Assembly (NCBI GenBank): GCA_039519185.1
Contig: CM076846.1
Coordinates: 228,024,659-228,088,658, forward strand
DNA length: 64,000 bases
From: Astragalus membranaceus
Lineage: Eukaryota; Streptophyta; Magnoliopsida; Fabales; Fabaceae
Direction: 5' to 3'
A program made the position numbers and the translations under genes. Within the stretch, counting starts at the first letter, position 1. Each line of letters begins with the position of its first letter. Positions 12,501 through 22,766 of this stretch are shown here, one piece after another. The notes under the pieces were generated by a model. That model worked only from the letters and a program-made list of their open reading frames with translations, had not been told where the DNA came from and made no database searches.

Positions 12501-13530
12501 ATGGCTCTCACCACAAGTTGCGGCTGTCATAGTACTTCGGTTCTCTGTGGTTGTACCAAGAAGTTTAGTTTTTAGCTTTTTTCTTTCCTTAGTTTCGGTG
12601 TACTGACTTAAATAGTCTTTCCCTTTGGTGTTGAACCTTTTCAGCAACACATAAAATTTAATTTTCGGTATTCAAATCAAACTTTTTTATCCTATTCCTA
12701 CCTCTTGCAGTCACTTCTATTTGTGTATAATTTACTTCTAATTTTCAGAATTGATTATGAAATAGAAAAATGAGAACATGCCATGATTATAAATTATAAT
12801 CTAAAAAAAACAAAAAAATAAACACATCATGCCAAGTCATTGCAAAAATCATATAATCATCGTATCTATTAAAGTAGAGCAGGAACAAGAGAGAAGAAGT
12901 CAAACCTGAAATTGGTTCTGAATAAAATAATCCCCCAAGTTTCGGAACAGATCTGAAATTAAACAAAGAAAGATATCAAACCCCAAGAAACTAGTTCCAA
13001 CTCATAGAAGCTTATATAAGAGTGTATCACAGTGAATAACGAACTTGGGGGAAAATCACAAGATATTCAACATCAACAGATTCAATATCAACATACTACG
13101 AATTAGGGATTTAGGGTTTTGGGGGAAAATCAATGTAATGTGAGAAATTAATTTGTCACCCAAGCAAGCAACAATGGCACATTCGCAGCAGTACAGAGGA
13201 AGAATGAAGAAGCAGCGTTGCGAGCAGAGGACGTCGTGTCGGTCACAGAGGGAGAAGCATCGGTTGCGAACGGAGGGGAGAGGTGAGCTCGCAAACAAAT
13301 GCGGCTTGAGCTTGCAAACAAAGGATGTTGAGGTCGCGGAGGCTGGAGGCAACCTGAGAAAGGTCGACGACGCAACGTCAGCGGCGCAAACGGCCGGCGG
13401 CGCAGACAGAGAGAGGATGAGTTTACGGAGAATTAGGGATTTGGGATTCCATGTGCAGGGTTTTTTCATTCTTGTCAATTTGGTGGGCTTGGTTAGGAGA
13501 TTTGATTGGATATGGATATTTAACTTTCAG
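9600..13530. other. Intergenic region, no supported gene apart from one orphan ORF
   Basis: A/T-rich DNA separates BOP1 from the Mutator-like fragment. Small features are a 33-bp near-perfect repeat at about 11270 and 11347 (TCTCTGGTTATATTATTTTG), a cluster of ACCGGT motifs at 11400-11480, and a G-rich patch at 13140-13480. That patch is open in several frames on both strands, but I recognise no protein in it. Confidence 0.5.
9919..10110 (+). CDS. Orphan 63-residue ORF, unrecognised
   Basis: An ATG-initiated frame begins MSDSKNETHEQIEFSNNYLA and ends at a TAG. It is hydrophilic, His-rich near the middle (FNHDHNHHPAQTH) and has no signal peptide or membrane segment. A GATTT repeat sits just upstream. 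I recognise no family. It could be a small gene, the first exon of a longer gene, a fragment, or chance. Nothing around it adds support. Confidence 0.2.
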   Translation: MSDSKNETHEQIEFSNNYLAGNLFYRVKMFNHDHNHHPAQTHCMLKSNFSPPHHGVHQFTFCS

Positions 13531-13610
13531 TCGTTTTTTATACCCCACCTCGATACATCATACCCCACAAAATTTGTTATTTCCGGAATGCTCTTGAAAA
13601 TTTATGTTTA

Positions 13611-13701
13611 ACGGATTTATCTAATTAAAAGATAAATCCGAGATAAATCCGTTGGTTGAAAAAAACCACAATAGATTTATCTTTTAATTAGATAAATCCG
13701 T
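13611..13701. repeat. 28-bp perfect inverted repeat with 35-bp spacer
   Basis: The arms 13611-13638 and 13674-13701 are exact reverse complements (ACGGATTTATCT...GATAAATC). The core of each arm is itself nearly palindromic (GATTTATCT/AGATAAATC). The structure lies in the subterminal part of the MULE fragment and could form a stem of 28 bp. Confidence 0.9.
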
Positions 13702-14058
13702 ATTTTAAAAAAATATATAACGAATTTAATTCAACCCACATAAATTCGGTACGGTTACAATAACATAACAGAATTATATAAGTGAAACATAAATTCGTTT
13801 TTGTTATGTTTTAATAACGAATTAATTTAAGTTATTAGATAAATTCGTTTTGTATTATTTCGAAACAGAATTATCTAATAAATAGATAAATCTCGTTTTG
13901 TTAGTTTGCACAAATGGATTTATCTATTAATTAGTTAATTTCGTTTCGTAAAATATTAAATAAATTAAATTCAACACTAATTTGCAATTTTAGGGCAAAT
14001 AAATCTAAAATAAAAGGGATGTTATAAACAAAAAATGTGACAAAATATTAGTGAAACG

Positions 14059-14547
14059 TTAATCAGATTCAGAATCAACTTCTAAGTCTATAATCTTTGG
14101 TGGATCAGATGGTGGTTTGGGGACCGGAGCTAAAGACATCCATAGTTGGAATTGCCATATATAAGGATCCAACCATGAAGTAGCATCGTTAGACGAAAAA
14201 CGCTCCAACTGAAGACCAACTGGAGGCAATGGACACTCAGGCAAAAGCGCAACATGTATCCAGTGAATGTTGTTCACGTTAAGAATACAGATGATGTTGC
14301 GACTCTTACTAGTCGAATATGAACCTCTCAACGGCAAATAAGTATGTGAGGTCTTCAAAGATAATGCAACTAGGGCAACATTATATTTGGTAGATATAAT
14401 GTACCCCATCTCAAGCAGCGCCAGCCACTTGTCCTCGTCCTGCCTCCCATAATTCCTAACAAACTGTGACTCCTTAATAGTTGTAAGTCTTTTAACCCCA
14501 AATAATTCAGCATATATATCATAACGTGAGGTTATTTCTTGAATTAG
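14059..14547 (-). pseudogene. OTU-like cysteine protease fragment of a Mutator-like transposon
   Basis: About 160 codons stay open on the minus strand, from LIQEITSRYDIYAELFG to VDSESD and a stop at 14059. The pattern is YAELFG, then DKWLALLEMGYIISTKYNV, then a hydrophobic strand and NVNNIHWIHVALLPECPLPP. I recall this from the C-terminal OTU-type protease domain carried by plant MULE elements. The His in NNIHWIHV sits where a catalytic His would be expected. The N-terminal part, including any catalytic Cys and all of the transposase, is missing because the frame runs into the GAGA array. Family assignment is from memory of the motif pattern, so it is moderate. Confidence 0.5.
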
Positions 14548-16056
14548 TGAGAGTGAGGGAGAGGGGGCGTGAGAGTGAGTGAGAGTGAGAGTGAGTGAGA
14601 GAGTTAGAGAGAGTGAGAGATTGTATGATAGAGAGCGAGAGACTGACAGAGAGTGAGAGTGGGTGAGAGTGAGTTAGAGAGAATGAGAGTGAGTAAGACA
14701 CAGTGAGACAAAGATAGTAGGAGAGATATTGATAGGGAGTGAGTGAGTGGGAGAGAGTGAGGGTGAGTGAAAGAGTTAGAGAGAGTGAGAAGTGAGAGTG
14801 AGAGAGAAATGGTGAGAGAGAGAGTGTAGGATAGAGAGTGAGAGTGGGTGAGAAAGAGTGAGAGATAGTAGGAGAGAGTGTGAGAGTGTGAAAGTGAGTG
14901 AGAGTGAGATAGTTGGAGAGAGAGTGGGAGAGTGTGGGAGAGAACGAGAGTAAGTGAGATAGTAGGATAGAGACTGGGAGTCCGTGAGTGAGATTGGGGG
15001 TGAGTGAGAGAGAGTGAGAGGGCGTGAGAGTGAGTGAGGGAGAGTGAGGGTGAGTGAGTGAGAGTGAGAGTAGGAGAATGATAGAGACTGAGAGTGAGAT
15101 AGTATGATAGAGAGTGTCTGAGATAGAGAATGAGAGTGAGAGTGAGTGACAGAGAGTGAGATGGCGTGAGAGTAAGATCATAGGAGAGAGAGAGAGTGAG
15201 TTAGAGTGAAAGAGATTGAGAAATAGATAGTAGGAGACAGAGTGAGAGATAGTGTGAGAGAGATTAAGAGAGGGTGAGATGGAGTGGTAGTGAGTGAGAG
15301 AGAGTGGGAGAGAGTGTGTGTGAGAGAGAGGGGGTGTGTGTGAGAGAGAGTGAGAGTGTGTGAGTTAGAGCGGGAGAGAGTGAGAGAGTTAAGAGAGAGT
15401 GAGAGTGAGAGTGAGAGAGAGTGTGAGTGAGTAATAGTAAAAGAGAGTGAGACTCAGATAGTAGGAAAGAGAGTGAGATTGGGACAGTATGAGAGAATGA
15501 GAGAGAGTGTGAGATACGGTGAGAGAGATTGAGAGTGAGTGAGAGACAGTGAGAGAGAGAGAGAGAGTAAGAGTGAATGAGAGAGATAGTAGAAGAGAGT
15601 TAGAGAGATTTAGAGAGAGAGTAAGAGAGAGAGAGATTAAGTGAGAGTGAGATAGAGTTAAAGTGAGGCAGTAGGAAAGAAATTGAGAGAGAGCGAGAGG
15701 GGGTCAGAATTAGAGAGAGATAGTAGGAGAGAGTGTAAGAGGGTGAGAGCTAGTAGGATAGAGAGTGAGAGAGATTGAGAGTGAGTGAGAGAGAGATAGT
15801 AGGATAGAGAGTGAGAGTGAGTGAGAGTGTTAGAGAGAGTGAGAGAGATAGCATGATAGAGAGTGGGTGAGAGAGTGATAGAGAGTGAGAGTGAGTTAGA
15901 AAGAATGACAGCGAGTGAGATGGTAGGATAGAGACTGGGAGTGCGTGAGTGAGAGTGAGGGAGAAAGAGGGTGAGTGAGAGGGCGTGAGAGTAAGTGAGA
16001 GTGAGGGAGAGGGAGGGTGAGTGAGTGAGAGAGACTGGGAGTGAAATAGTAGGATT

Positions 16057-16115
<59 letters not shown>

Positions 16116-16563
16116 TGAGAGTAAGTGACAGAGAGTGAGAGGGTGTGAGAGTGAGAGAGAGTGAGAGGGCGTGAGAGTGAGTGAGAGTGAGGAAGAGTGA
16201 GAGTGAATGAGAGAGTTAAACAGAGTGAGAGTGAGAGATTGTATGATAGAGAGCGAGAGACTGAGAGTGAGAAAGAGTGACAGAGAGTGAAAGTGAGTGA
16301 GAGTGAGTTAGTGAGAATGAGAGTGAGTGAGACAGAGATAGTAGGAGAGGGATTGATAGGGAGTGAGAGAGTGAGAGCGAATAATAAGGAGTGAGAGAGA
16401 GTGAGAGGGAGATGGTAGGATAGAGAGTGATAGTGGGTGAGAAAGAGTGAGAGATAGTAGGAGAGAGTGGGAGAGTGAGAGAGTGTGAAAGTGAGTGAGA
16501 GTGAGATAGTTGGAGAGAGAGTGGGAGAGTGTGAGGGAGAACGAGAGTGAGTGAGATGGTAGG
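14546..16563. repeat. GAGTGA purine-rich array, block 1
   Basis: Two kilobases of nearly pure GA with scattered T (GAGTGAGAG, GAGATAGTAGGATAGAGA) lie here. A longer phrase, GGATAGAGACTGGGAGT, marks a higher-order unit: it recurs near 14964 and 15923. The array ends abruptly at TGTCGTGACC, the terminus of an LTR. Long open frames on the minus strand (Ser/Leu/His-rich) follow from the lack of stop codons in this composition and are not genes. Confidence 0.9.
16059..16100 (+). repeat. (GT)21 microsatellite within the GAGA array
   Basis: A pure GT run of 42 bases is embedded in the purine-rich array. Confidence 0.95.
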
Positions 16564-17455
16564 TGTCGTGACCGTGATCCCGACGTAGACGGATCAAAAA
16601 TTGATTATTAAAGGGAGTCGCCACCCAATTTATTTAATAGGGAAAATTGAGAAAAAAACCTAACTAAAAGTCATTTGATCTGCGTAGCAAGATTGGACTC
16701 GGGAGTCGATTATGCATAGGGAATGGCGTAAACTAAATTACACTACACCCGTAATATATCTGTCCTAAGACAGTTACCCTAAATTGATTGTGCAAATATT
16801 AATAAGTTACTTAATTATTTGTTTACCTCAAAAATAAAATAGAAAATAATTATTTACAAAGAAATAAAAGAAGGACTAATTTAGAAAATTTTAATTTTGA
16901 CTTGACGGGGAAGCCCCGCTCCTACGTATCCTCCAGTGCAATGAGGAACTCAAAAGTCACGTAGTTCTTCCTTAAAAAATTTGTTGGTTGGTTGATTTTA
17001 TTTTTTGAAGGGGTTTAAGATCAAAGCCGTACAGCTAAAGTCTCTTAAACCAGGATTGACAAGATGTACATCTCAGTCAAACTCAGTTTTATAATTTTTA
17101 TGAAAATAGGTGTTAAAAGGAAAAAAAAAACTGATTATTTATTAGGAAAAATTAATTTGGCTTGACAGGGAGGCCCTGCTCCTACGTATCTCCATGTGCT
17201 GAGAATCAAAGGCAACGTAGTTCTATTAGAAAATATTTGTGCGTTGATTGATTTTAATTTTGAAAGGGTTTAAGATCAAAGTCGTACAGCTAAAGTCCCT
17301 TAAACCGGGATTGACAATATGTACATCTCAATCAAACCCATTTTTTTTTTATTTTAATGAGGAAAGGATAGAGAAAAAAATACTTTGAAGTGAATTAACA
17401 ATTATCTTTCATTTTTTGGATAATAATAGTAGTAATAATAATAATAACAAATAAC

Positions 17456-17495
<40 letters not shown>

Positions 17496-19098
17496 GGAAA
17501 GGTAAAAAGAAACAAATAAAACTAGTAAAAAAAGGAGGCGCATTAATAAACAGGAGGGTGCGAAAAACAGCAATCCAGTTTTAGTTTCAGGTTTACTAGC
17601 CCACGAATTGTGGGCTTTTCAGGGGGGCTTTACGTAGTAAACAGGGGGTTTTAATTCGTAATCTGATGTTTTTAAGAAAAAAATAATTAAATAAAGAGAG
17701 TATATAAGGAAACAACAACACCCACATAACCCTAATTCTTCCATTCCCTTTTCCAGCGCCGCCGCACCAACAGGTTTGAAGAGAGAGAAAGTGAATTTTG
17801 CGAAGAGAGAGCAAGAGAGGAAAAGAAGGAAAAATGAGAGAGGGGGAGTGAGAGAGATGCGATGGAGAGTGAAAGGAAAAAGAAGGAAACGTGATTGGGA
17901 AGATGACCGTACCGGAGGGGGTTCCGTGACGGCGGTGGGAAAACCGACGGCGGCTAGGGAGGGCAACCACCGTTTATGGTGGTCGGAATCCGTAGGTGAG
18001 GCGTATTCCAAAAAAAATTCAATTTTTTTTTCATTTCATCTCTATCCCCTATTTTCCGGTTTCTTCTCCCATTTTCTTCCCTACTACTAGTTGTCTTGTC
18101 TCTACTAACTTTCCTAATTCATTTATGTCCAATGGAAACCCTAATTTCTTTACTTGCTGCTTATCTTTCCCTTAAATCTGAACCCTAATCTTTTTCTAGT
18201 AAAACCCCAATTTTTTATTTCATTTATAATAAATAAATAAATGAAGAAAAGAAAGGCAACATCTGAACCTATTTTTTAACCTAAACCTAATTAGTTTTTT
18301 TTTAATAAACCCTAACTTGTATTTTTTTTGTTTATCAGTTCTAATATTTCTGAGGAAATAAAACGAAAATTAAACACACATTGCGATATAGGGGAGACCA
18401 ACCTAATTTCCAGCCTCTGATATTCTCCCTTTTGCTATTGAAAATAGAACTACAACTACTGTCCCTCTGCCCTCCTGAATACACCCTTCTGAACTAAGTG
18501 TGGTGGTGATTAGGGTTTCAATGTGAACCCCTAATTTTTTAGCAATGAATTTTCAGAATTTTCTGTCTCTGTTGTTTTCTTCCCCTTGTTTGATTTTCGA
18601 GCTCCTTTTTATAGGTGAAAAACCTGAATCAAGAATTAATGACTCACATTTTTTGTTTCCATTTCAGGTTCACGGGCAGCTGACGAAAGCTTTCTCTGCA
18701 AGTTTAGGAGCAGGAGCAGAGGCGCATGGTTGCTAGGGAGGGATTAGGGTTTTTTGGGCTTTTTGGGCTTTCTTTCTCTTTTTTCTAAAAGTTTGGTGTA
18801 GTTTGTTTTTTTGGGCCCATTTGAGGCCTGTTTTTTTTTTGTAACTTTGGCATATGTTTGGGCCAAGTGTAAATGGACATTTTGTAAATAATTTTTTTTG
18901 CACATCTGCTATTTTATTATTATTTTTTCAATTAGCATTTTTTAATTTTTGTTTAACAACCAAAAAAAATCCAATAATAACACCAAATTAGTAAATGAGC
19001 GCAAAACGACTTATACAGGAGACTAAAACTTAGCTATGCGAGAAAAACATATTTTTGTGATTTTTTTGAAAAAGTAAACGGTTAAAATTGGGTGTTCA
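16564..19098 (-). mobile_element. Ogre/Tat-like 3' LTR, minus strand
   Basis: A 2535-bp block starts TGTCGTGACC and ends GGGTGTTCA (TG...CA termini). On the minus strand it opens TGAACACCCAATTTTAACCG, parallel to the other Ogre-like LTRs here (TGTCATACCC...). It shares their conserved module (CTTGAC...CTCCTACGTATC...ACGTAGTTCT), present twice (16903 and 17158). It also holds an (AAT)n microsatellite (17420-17495). A polypurine tract abuts it at 19099, so this is a 3' LTR. Its left flank is the GAGA array (GTAGG at 16559-16563). Its matching 5' LTR is not in the window. Confidence 0.8.
17420..17495 (+). repeat. (AAT)n microsatellite in LTR
   Basis: This is an interrupted AAT/TAA trinucleotide run inside the minus-strand LTR. 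Confidence 0.9.
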
Positions 19099-19111
19099 CT
19101 GTTGCCCCTCT
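19099..19111 (-). other. Polypurine tract of the minus-strand Ogre-like element
   Basis: The minus strand reads AGAGGGGCAACAG directly before the LTR's TGAACACCC. This is the expected plus-strand DNA primer position and composition for Tat/Ogre elements. Confidence 0.75.
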
Positions 19112-19244
19112 GTGCTTACTTTCTTACGAGATAATACATAAAACTATGTTTTCTTGTATTAAGAAAGTAAGGAATAAGTGCAGATATGAACCTCAATTTT
19201 AATTGTCTCTTGACCATTAAAGTTAAAATGGGTAACAAGTAATA

Positions 19245-19976
19245 CAAACAGTGCCAGAGCTGAATCGATAGCACGAAGTTTCAAAACAATGCCAGAGCGA
19301 AACCGATAACACAAAATTTAAAAACAATGTCAGGGCGAAACCTCATAGTACAAAATTAAAAACAATTCCAGGGCGAGACCGATAGCATGAAAATTAAAGA
19401 CAATTCCAGGGCGAGACCGATAGCACAAAATTAAAGACAATGCCAGAGCGAGACCGATAGCATGAAAACTAAAGACAATGCCAGGGCGAGACCGATAGCA
19501 TGAAAATTAAAGACAATGCCAGGGAGAGACCAATAGTATAAAATTAAAGACAATGCCGATAGCATGAAAATTAAAGACAATGCCAGGGCGAGACGAATAG
19601 CATGAAAATTAAAGACAATGTCAGGGCGAAACCGATAGCATGAAAATTAAAGATAATGTCAGGGCGAGACCGATAGCACAAAATTAAAGACAATGCCAAG
19701 GCGAGACCGATAGCATGAAAATTAACGACAATGCCAGGGCGAGACCGATAGCACAAAATTAAAGACAATGCCAGGGCGAGGTCGATAGCATGAAAATTAA
19801 AGACAATGCCAGGGAGAGACCGATAGCATGAAAATTAAAGATAATGCCAATGCGAGACCGATAGCACAAAATTAAAGACAATGCCAGGGCGAGACCTATA
19901 GCATGAAAATTAAAGACAATGCCAGGGCGAGACCGATAGCACAAAATTTAAAAACAATGTCAGGGCGAGACCGAGA
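19245..19976 (+). repeat. 38-bp tandem repeat array (family A) in the Ogre 3' region
   Basis: About 19 units of a 37-38-bp sequence lie close to the polypurine tract. The unit is AATGCCAGGGCGAGACC, then GATAGCATG or GATAGCACA, then AAATTAAAGAC. Units differ at a few positions and one is truncated (about 19555). The core is shared with the adjacent 53-bp family. Confidence 0.9.
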
Positions 19977-20190
19977 GCTCAGTAAAAAGATGCAATAAAA
20001 AGTGCAATGCCAGGGCGCATCCTATAGCATGCAGTTAAAATTGCAATAAAAAAGGTGCAATGCCAGGGCGAGTCCTATAGCATGTAGTAAAAAGGTGCAA
20101 TAAAAAGTGCAATGCCAGGGCGCGTCCTCTAGCATGCAGTTAAAATTGCAGTAAAAGGGTGCAATAAAAGTGCAATGACAGGGCGCATCC

Positions 20191-20501
20191 TGTAACAGCC
20201 CAGGTCCAACGCATTGGCCACCCCAGCACTGTTACCTCACGGTCTTCTCTACCCCCCCTTGTAGAATTTTTGCCTTCCGTGGGAATCGAACCTTGCACCT
20301 GAGGCATAAGTGCAAGTTAAACACACCTCCCACTACCAATTGAGCGCGCTCAATTGGTAGTGGGAGGTGTGTTTAACTTGCACTTATGCCTCAGGTGCAA
20401 GGTTCGATTCCCACGGAAGGCAAAAATTCTACAAGAGGGGTAGAGAAGACCGTGAGGTAATAGTGCCGGGGTGGCCAATGCGTTGGACCTGGGCTGTTAC
20501 A
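20191..20501. mobile_element. 311-bp palindromic tRNA-like element with 5-bp target duplication
   Basis: Two arms of about 155 bp (20191-20346 and 20347-20501) are almost exact reverse complements around CCAATTGAGC/GCGCTCAATTGG. The termini are TGTAACAGCC...GGCTGTTACA. CATCC flanks both sides (20186-20190 and 20502-20506), and the interrupted 53-bp unit predicts a single CATCC, so the insertion is real. Each arm holds a tRNA-like head: GCGCTCAATTGGTAG as an A-box and GGTTCGATTCC (20401-20411) as a B-box. The two heads therefore face outward from the centre. It could be two head-to-head SINE-like units, a foldback element, or an unusual TRIM-like element given its TG/CA ends and 5-bp duplication. 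Confidence 0.8.
20346..20411 (+). other. tRNA-like pol III promoter sequence (right arm)
   Basis: A GCTCAATTGGTAG A-box-like motif is followed about 45 bp later by GGTTCGATTCC, a near-consensus B-box. The spacing suits a type 2 pol III promoter. It does not fold as a functional tRNA to my reading and lies in a repeat, so I treat it as a SINE-like head. The left arm carries the mirror copy. Confidence 0.6.
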
Positions 20502-20945
20502 CATCCTATAGCATGCAGTTAAAATTGCAGTAAAGGGTGCAATAAAAGTGCAATGCCAGAGCGCGTCCTATAGCATGCAGTTAAAATTGCAATAAAAAGG
20601 GTGCAATGCCAGGGCGCGTCCTATAGCATGCAGAAAAAAGGAGCAATAAAAAGTGCAATGCCAGGGCGCGTCCTATAGCATGCAATTAAGATTGCAAAAA
20701 AAAGGGTGTAATGCCAGGGTGCGTCCTATAGCATGCAGTTAAAATTGCAATAAAAAGGGTGTAATGCCAGGGCGAGTCCTATAGCATGCAGAAAAAAGGA
20801 GCAATAAAAAGTGTAATGCTAGGGCGTGTCCTATAGCATGCAGTTAAAATTGCAGTAAAAGGGTGCAATATAAGTGCAATGCCAGGGCGCGTCCTACAAC
20901 ATGCAGTTAAAATTGCAATAAAAAGGGTACAATGCCAGGGCGCGT

Positions 20946-22358
20946 TGTTGTGCAAAAACGTGTGCAAGTATACACAGTCTAACAAGTAATAAAGTGTAAG
21001 TAAAGATCGTTCCCACGAGGATTAAGGTTTAACTACTTGGTCTACGGAATAGCGTTGATTTAGCGAGTAAAAGTGTAACCAAATAATAAAGTGAAGTGGT
21101 GATGCAACAAAAGACGTAATAATAACAAAAGTAACAAAATATCACGAGTGAAAATACGAGAGATGATAATAGTCAAGACTAGGTTCAATGAACAAAACCT
21201 ATAGATGCGATGCTGTGATGGATGCTGTGATAACACTCAGTGCGCAGAATGAATGTGGATATTCCTATCCTATTAACATAATGTCGTCAAGGTTCTCTTA
21301 TTCCTAAGCTCCCATTGAGGTTCATTACATAGGTTGAAAAGCATGTTTCCGATCACACTATAGCCCTAACTTCATATTCCTATCCTTCGCTAGGAAAGAA
21401 TAATATTCCTATTACCCTTCAAACTATATTAACTTGCGAAATCAGTGATTTATTTCCTTCCGGATAATAAAACACGCTACCCTAATCAAAGTGATCAATT
21501 TCGAAAAGAGTTTATAACAAAAAAAGTGCACAAGTTAATAAGGCATCACAAATCAATCACATAAACGCAATCTAGAATAACATGTTCATATCACCATGTC
21601 TTGACTAGCAAGGGAATTAGCTCATGATGAGCGTAGTCACGATAAAACAGTACAAAATTATCGCAAGAGTATTCATCAACATAAAAACACCTAAGGGTTG
21701 AGTTACGCCAACAAGCATGAAGGCGTATCTATAACTACTAAGGTTGATGCGAAGATGGTAAACACCGGCTACGGAGGTTTGTCTCTGAGTATGGAATAGA
21801 GTGATGTAAATGGGTGAGTATGGTGTGGAGTGGAGATAGGTTTCTCGTAATCTGGCTCGGATGTTCTTGTTTTCTTAAGGAGTGGTGTTGAAGATGTTGC
21901 ACACCTTGCTCTAGAGCACGCTCCCTATTTATAGATTTGATGCTAGCACGACGCGCCTCTTCTCTTGGGCCTGCTCCATCGGATTGTTGTAACAAACCCT
22001 AAGGAATTTCGCTGACTTGCTAACACATGGGGCGCCTATCTCGCTAACCGGGTAAGGTTTCCTTTTCTGGTTGCGCTAAATGAGGCGCCTCGCTGGTCCT
22101 CGCTCCGCTTCAAATATCTGCTTGGATGCTACCGCAGCACTCGCCTAGCACTGAATACTTAGTAAAATCCTGCACACTTGCACACATGTCAAATTCCTCA
22201 AATTTGGCACTTGCGTGCCCAAATTATAATTATTATCCCTGAATTCAACAATGCCAAATATGAAGGTATTCATCACAATTTATAGCATAATTTATTCTTG
22301 GAACAAGATAATTCTCATTTGAATGACTGTAAATAACTCACACTTCCGTGAGTTATCA
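20946..22358 (-). mobile_element. Solo LTR, Athila-like family, copy A
   Basis: A 1413-bp block with termini TGTTGTGC...GAGTTATCA is flanked by perfect CGCGT duplications (20941-20945 and 22359-22363). No internal region is present. The TGTTGTG...GCAAGTATACACAGTC opening matches the primer-site-proximal end of the LTR at 52799-54165, which sets the minus orientation. It interrupts the 53-bp array. Confidence 0.9.
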
Positions 22359-22766
22359 CGCGTCCTATAACATGCAGAAAAAGGAGCAATAAAACGTGCA
22401 ATGTCAGGGCGCGTCCTATAGCATGCAGTTAAAATTGCAATAAAAAGGGTGCAATAAAAGTGCAATGCCAGGGCGCGTCCTATAGCATGCAGTTAAAATT
22501 GCAGTAAAAGGATTTAATAAAAGTGCAATGCCAGGGCACGTCCTATAGCATGCAGTTAAAATTGCAGTAAAAAGGGTGCAATGCTAGGGCGTGTCCTATA
22601 GTATGCAGTTGAAATTGCAATAAAAAGATGCAATGCCAGAGCGCGTCCTATAGCATGCAGTAAAAAGGTGTAATAAAAAGTGCAACGCCAGGGCGCGTCC
22701 TATAGCATGCAGTTAAAATTTTATTTGCCTGGTGCAATGCCAGGGCGCGTCCTATAACATGCAGGA

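Larger units (their letters stand above)
13531..14547 (-). mobile_element. Truncated Mutator-like element (MULE-OTU type)
   Basis: The left edge (TCGTTTTTTATACCCC at 13531) resembles the terminus of the complete MULE at 59002-60097 (GGCTTTTTTTTTCATACACC). Inside is an A/T-rich segment full of GATAAATCCG-type motifs and then a minus-strand OTU-like coding fragment. The other end is lost where the GAGA array starts at about 14546. No target duplication can therefore be checked. Confidence 0.5.
19977..22766 (+). repeat. 53-bp tandem repeat array (family B), interrupted
   Basis: Units read GCAATGCCAGGGCGCGTCC, then TATAGCATGCAG, then TTAAAATTGCAATAAAAAGG. The basic period is near 53 bp, with longer variants where TGCAATAAAA is doubled. 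The array is split by a palindromic element (20191-20501) and a solo LTR (20946-22358). Family B shares its CAATGCCAGGGCG...TATAGCATG core with family A, so the two arrays probably diverged from one unit. Confidence 0.9.

Noticed and set aside
13153..13611. A 152-codon plus-strand frame and the overlapping 140-codon minus-strand frame as genes
   Set aside because: Both lie in the same GC-richer patch, neither shows a domain or sensible composition, and they overlap antiparallel.
14519..15181. A 220-codon minus-strand open frame rich in Ser/Leu/His, and similar frames in the other GAGA blocks
   Set aside because: The purine-only plus strand cannot form minus-strand stop codons in most frames, so long frames are expected by composition. 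Several overlap in different frames.
20346..20411. A functional tRNA gene
   Set aside because: A- and B-box motifs are present, but I could not fold an acceptor stem or anticodon arm, and the sequence is one arm of an inserted palindrome.
19245..22766. A CRISPR-like array (regular repeats)
   Set aside because: The units are contiguous tandem repeats without unique spacers, and the setting is a plant retroelement.
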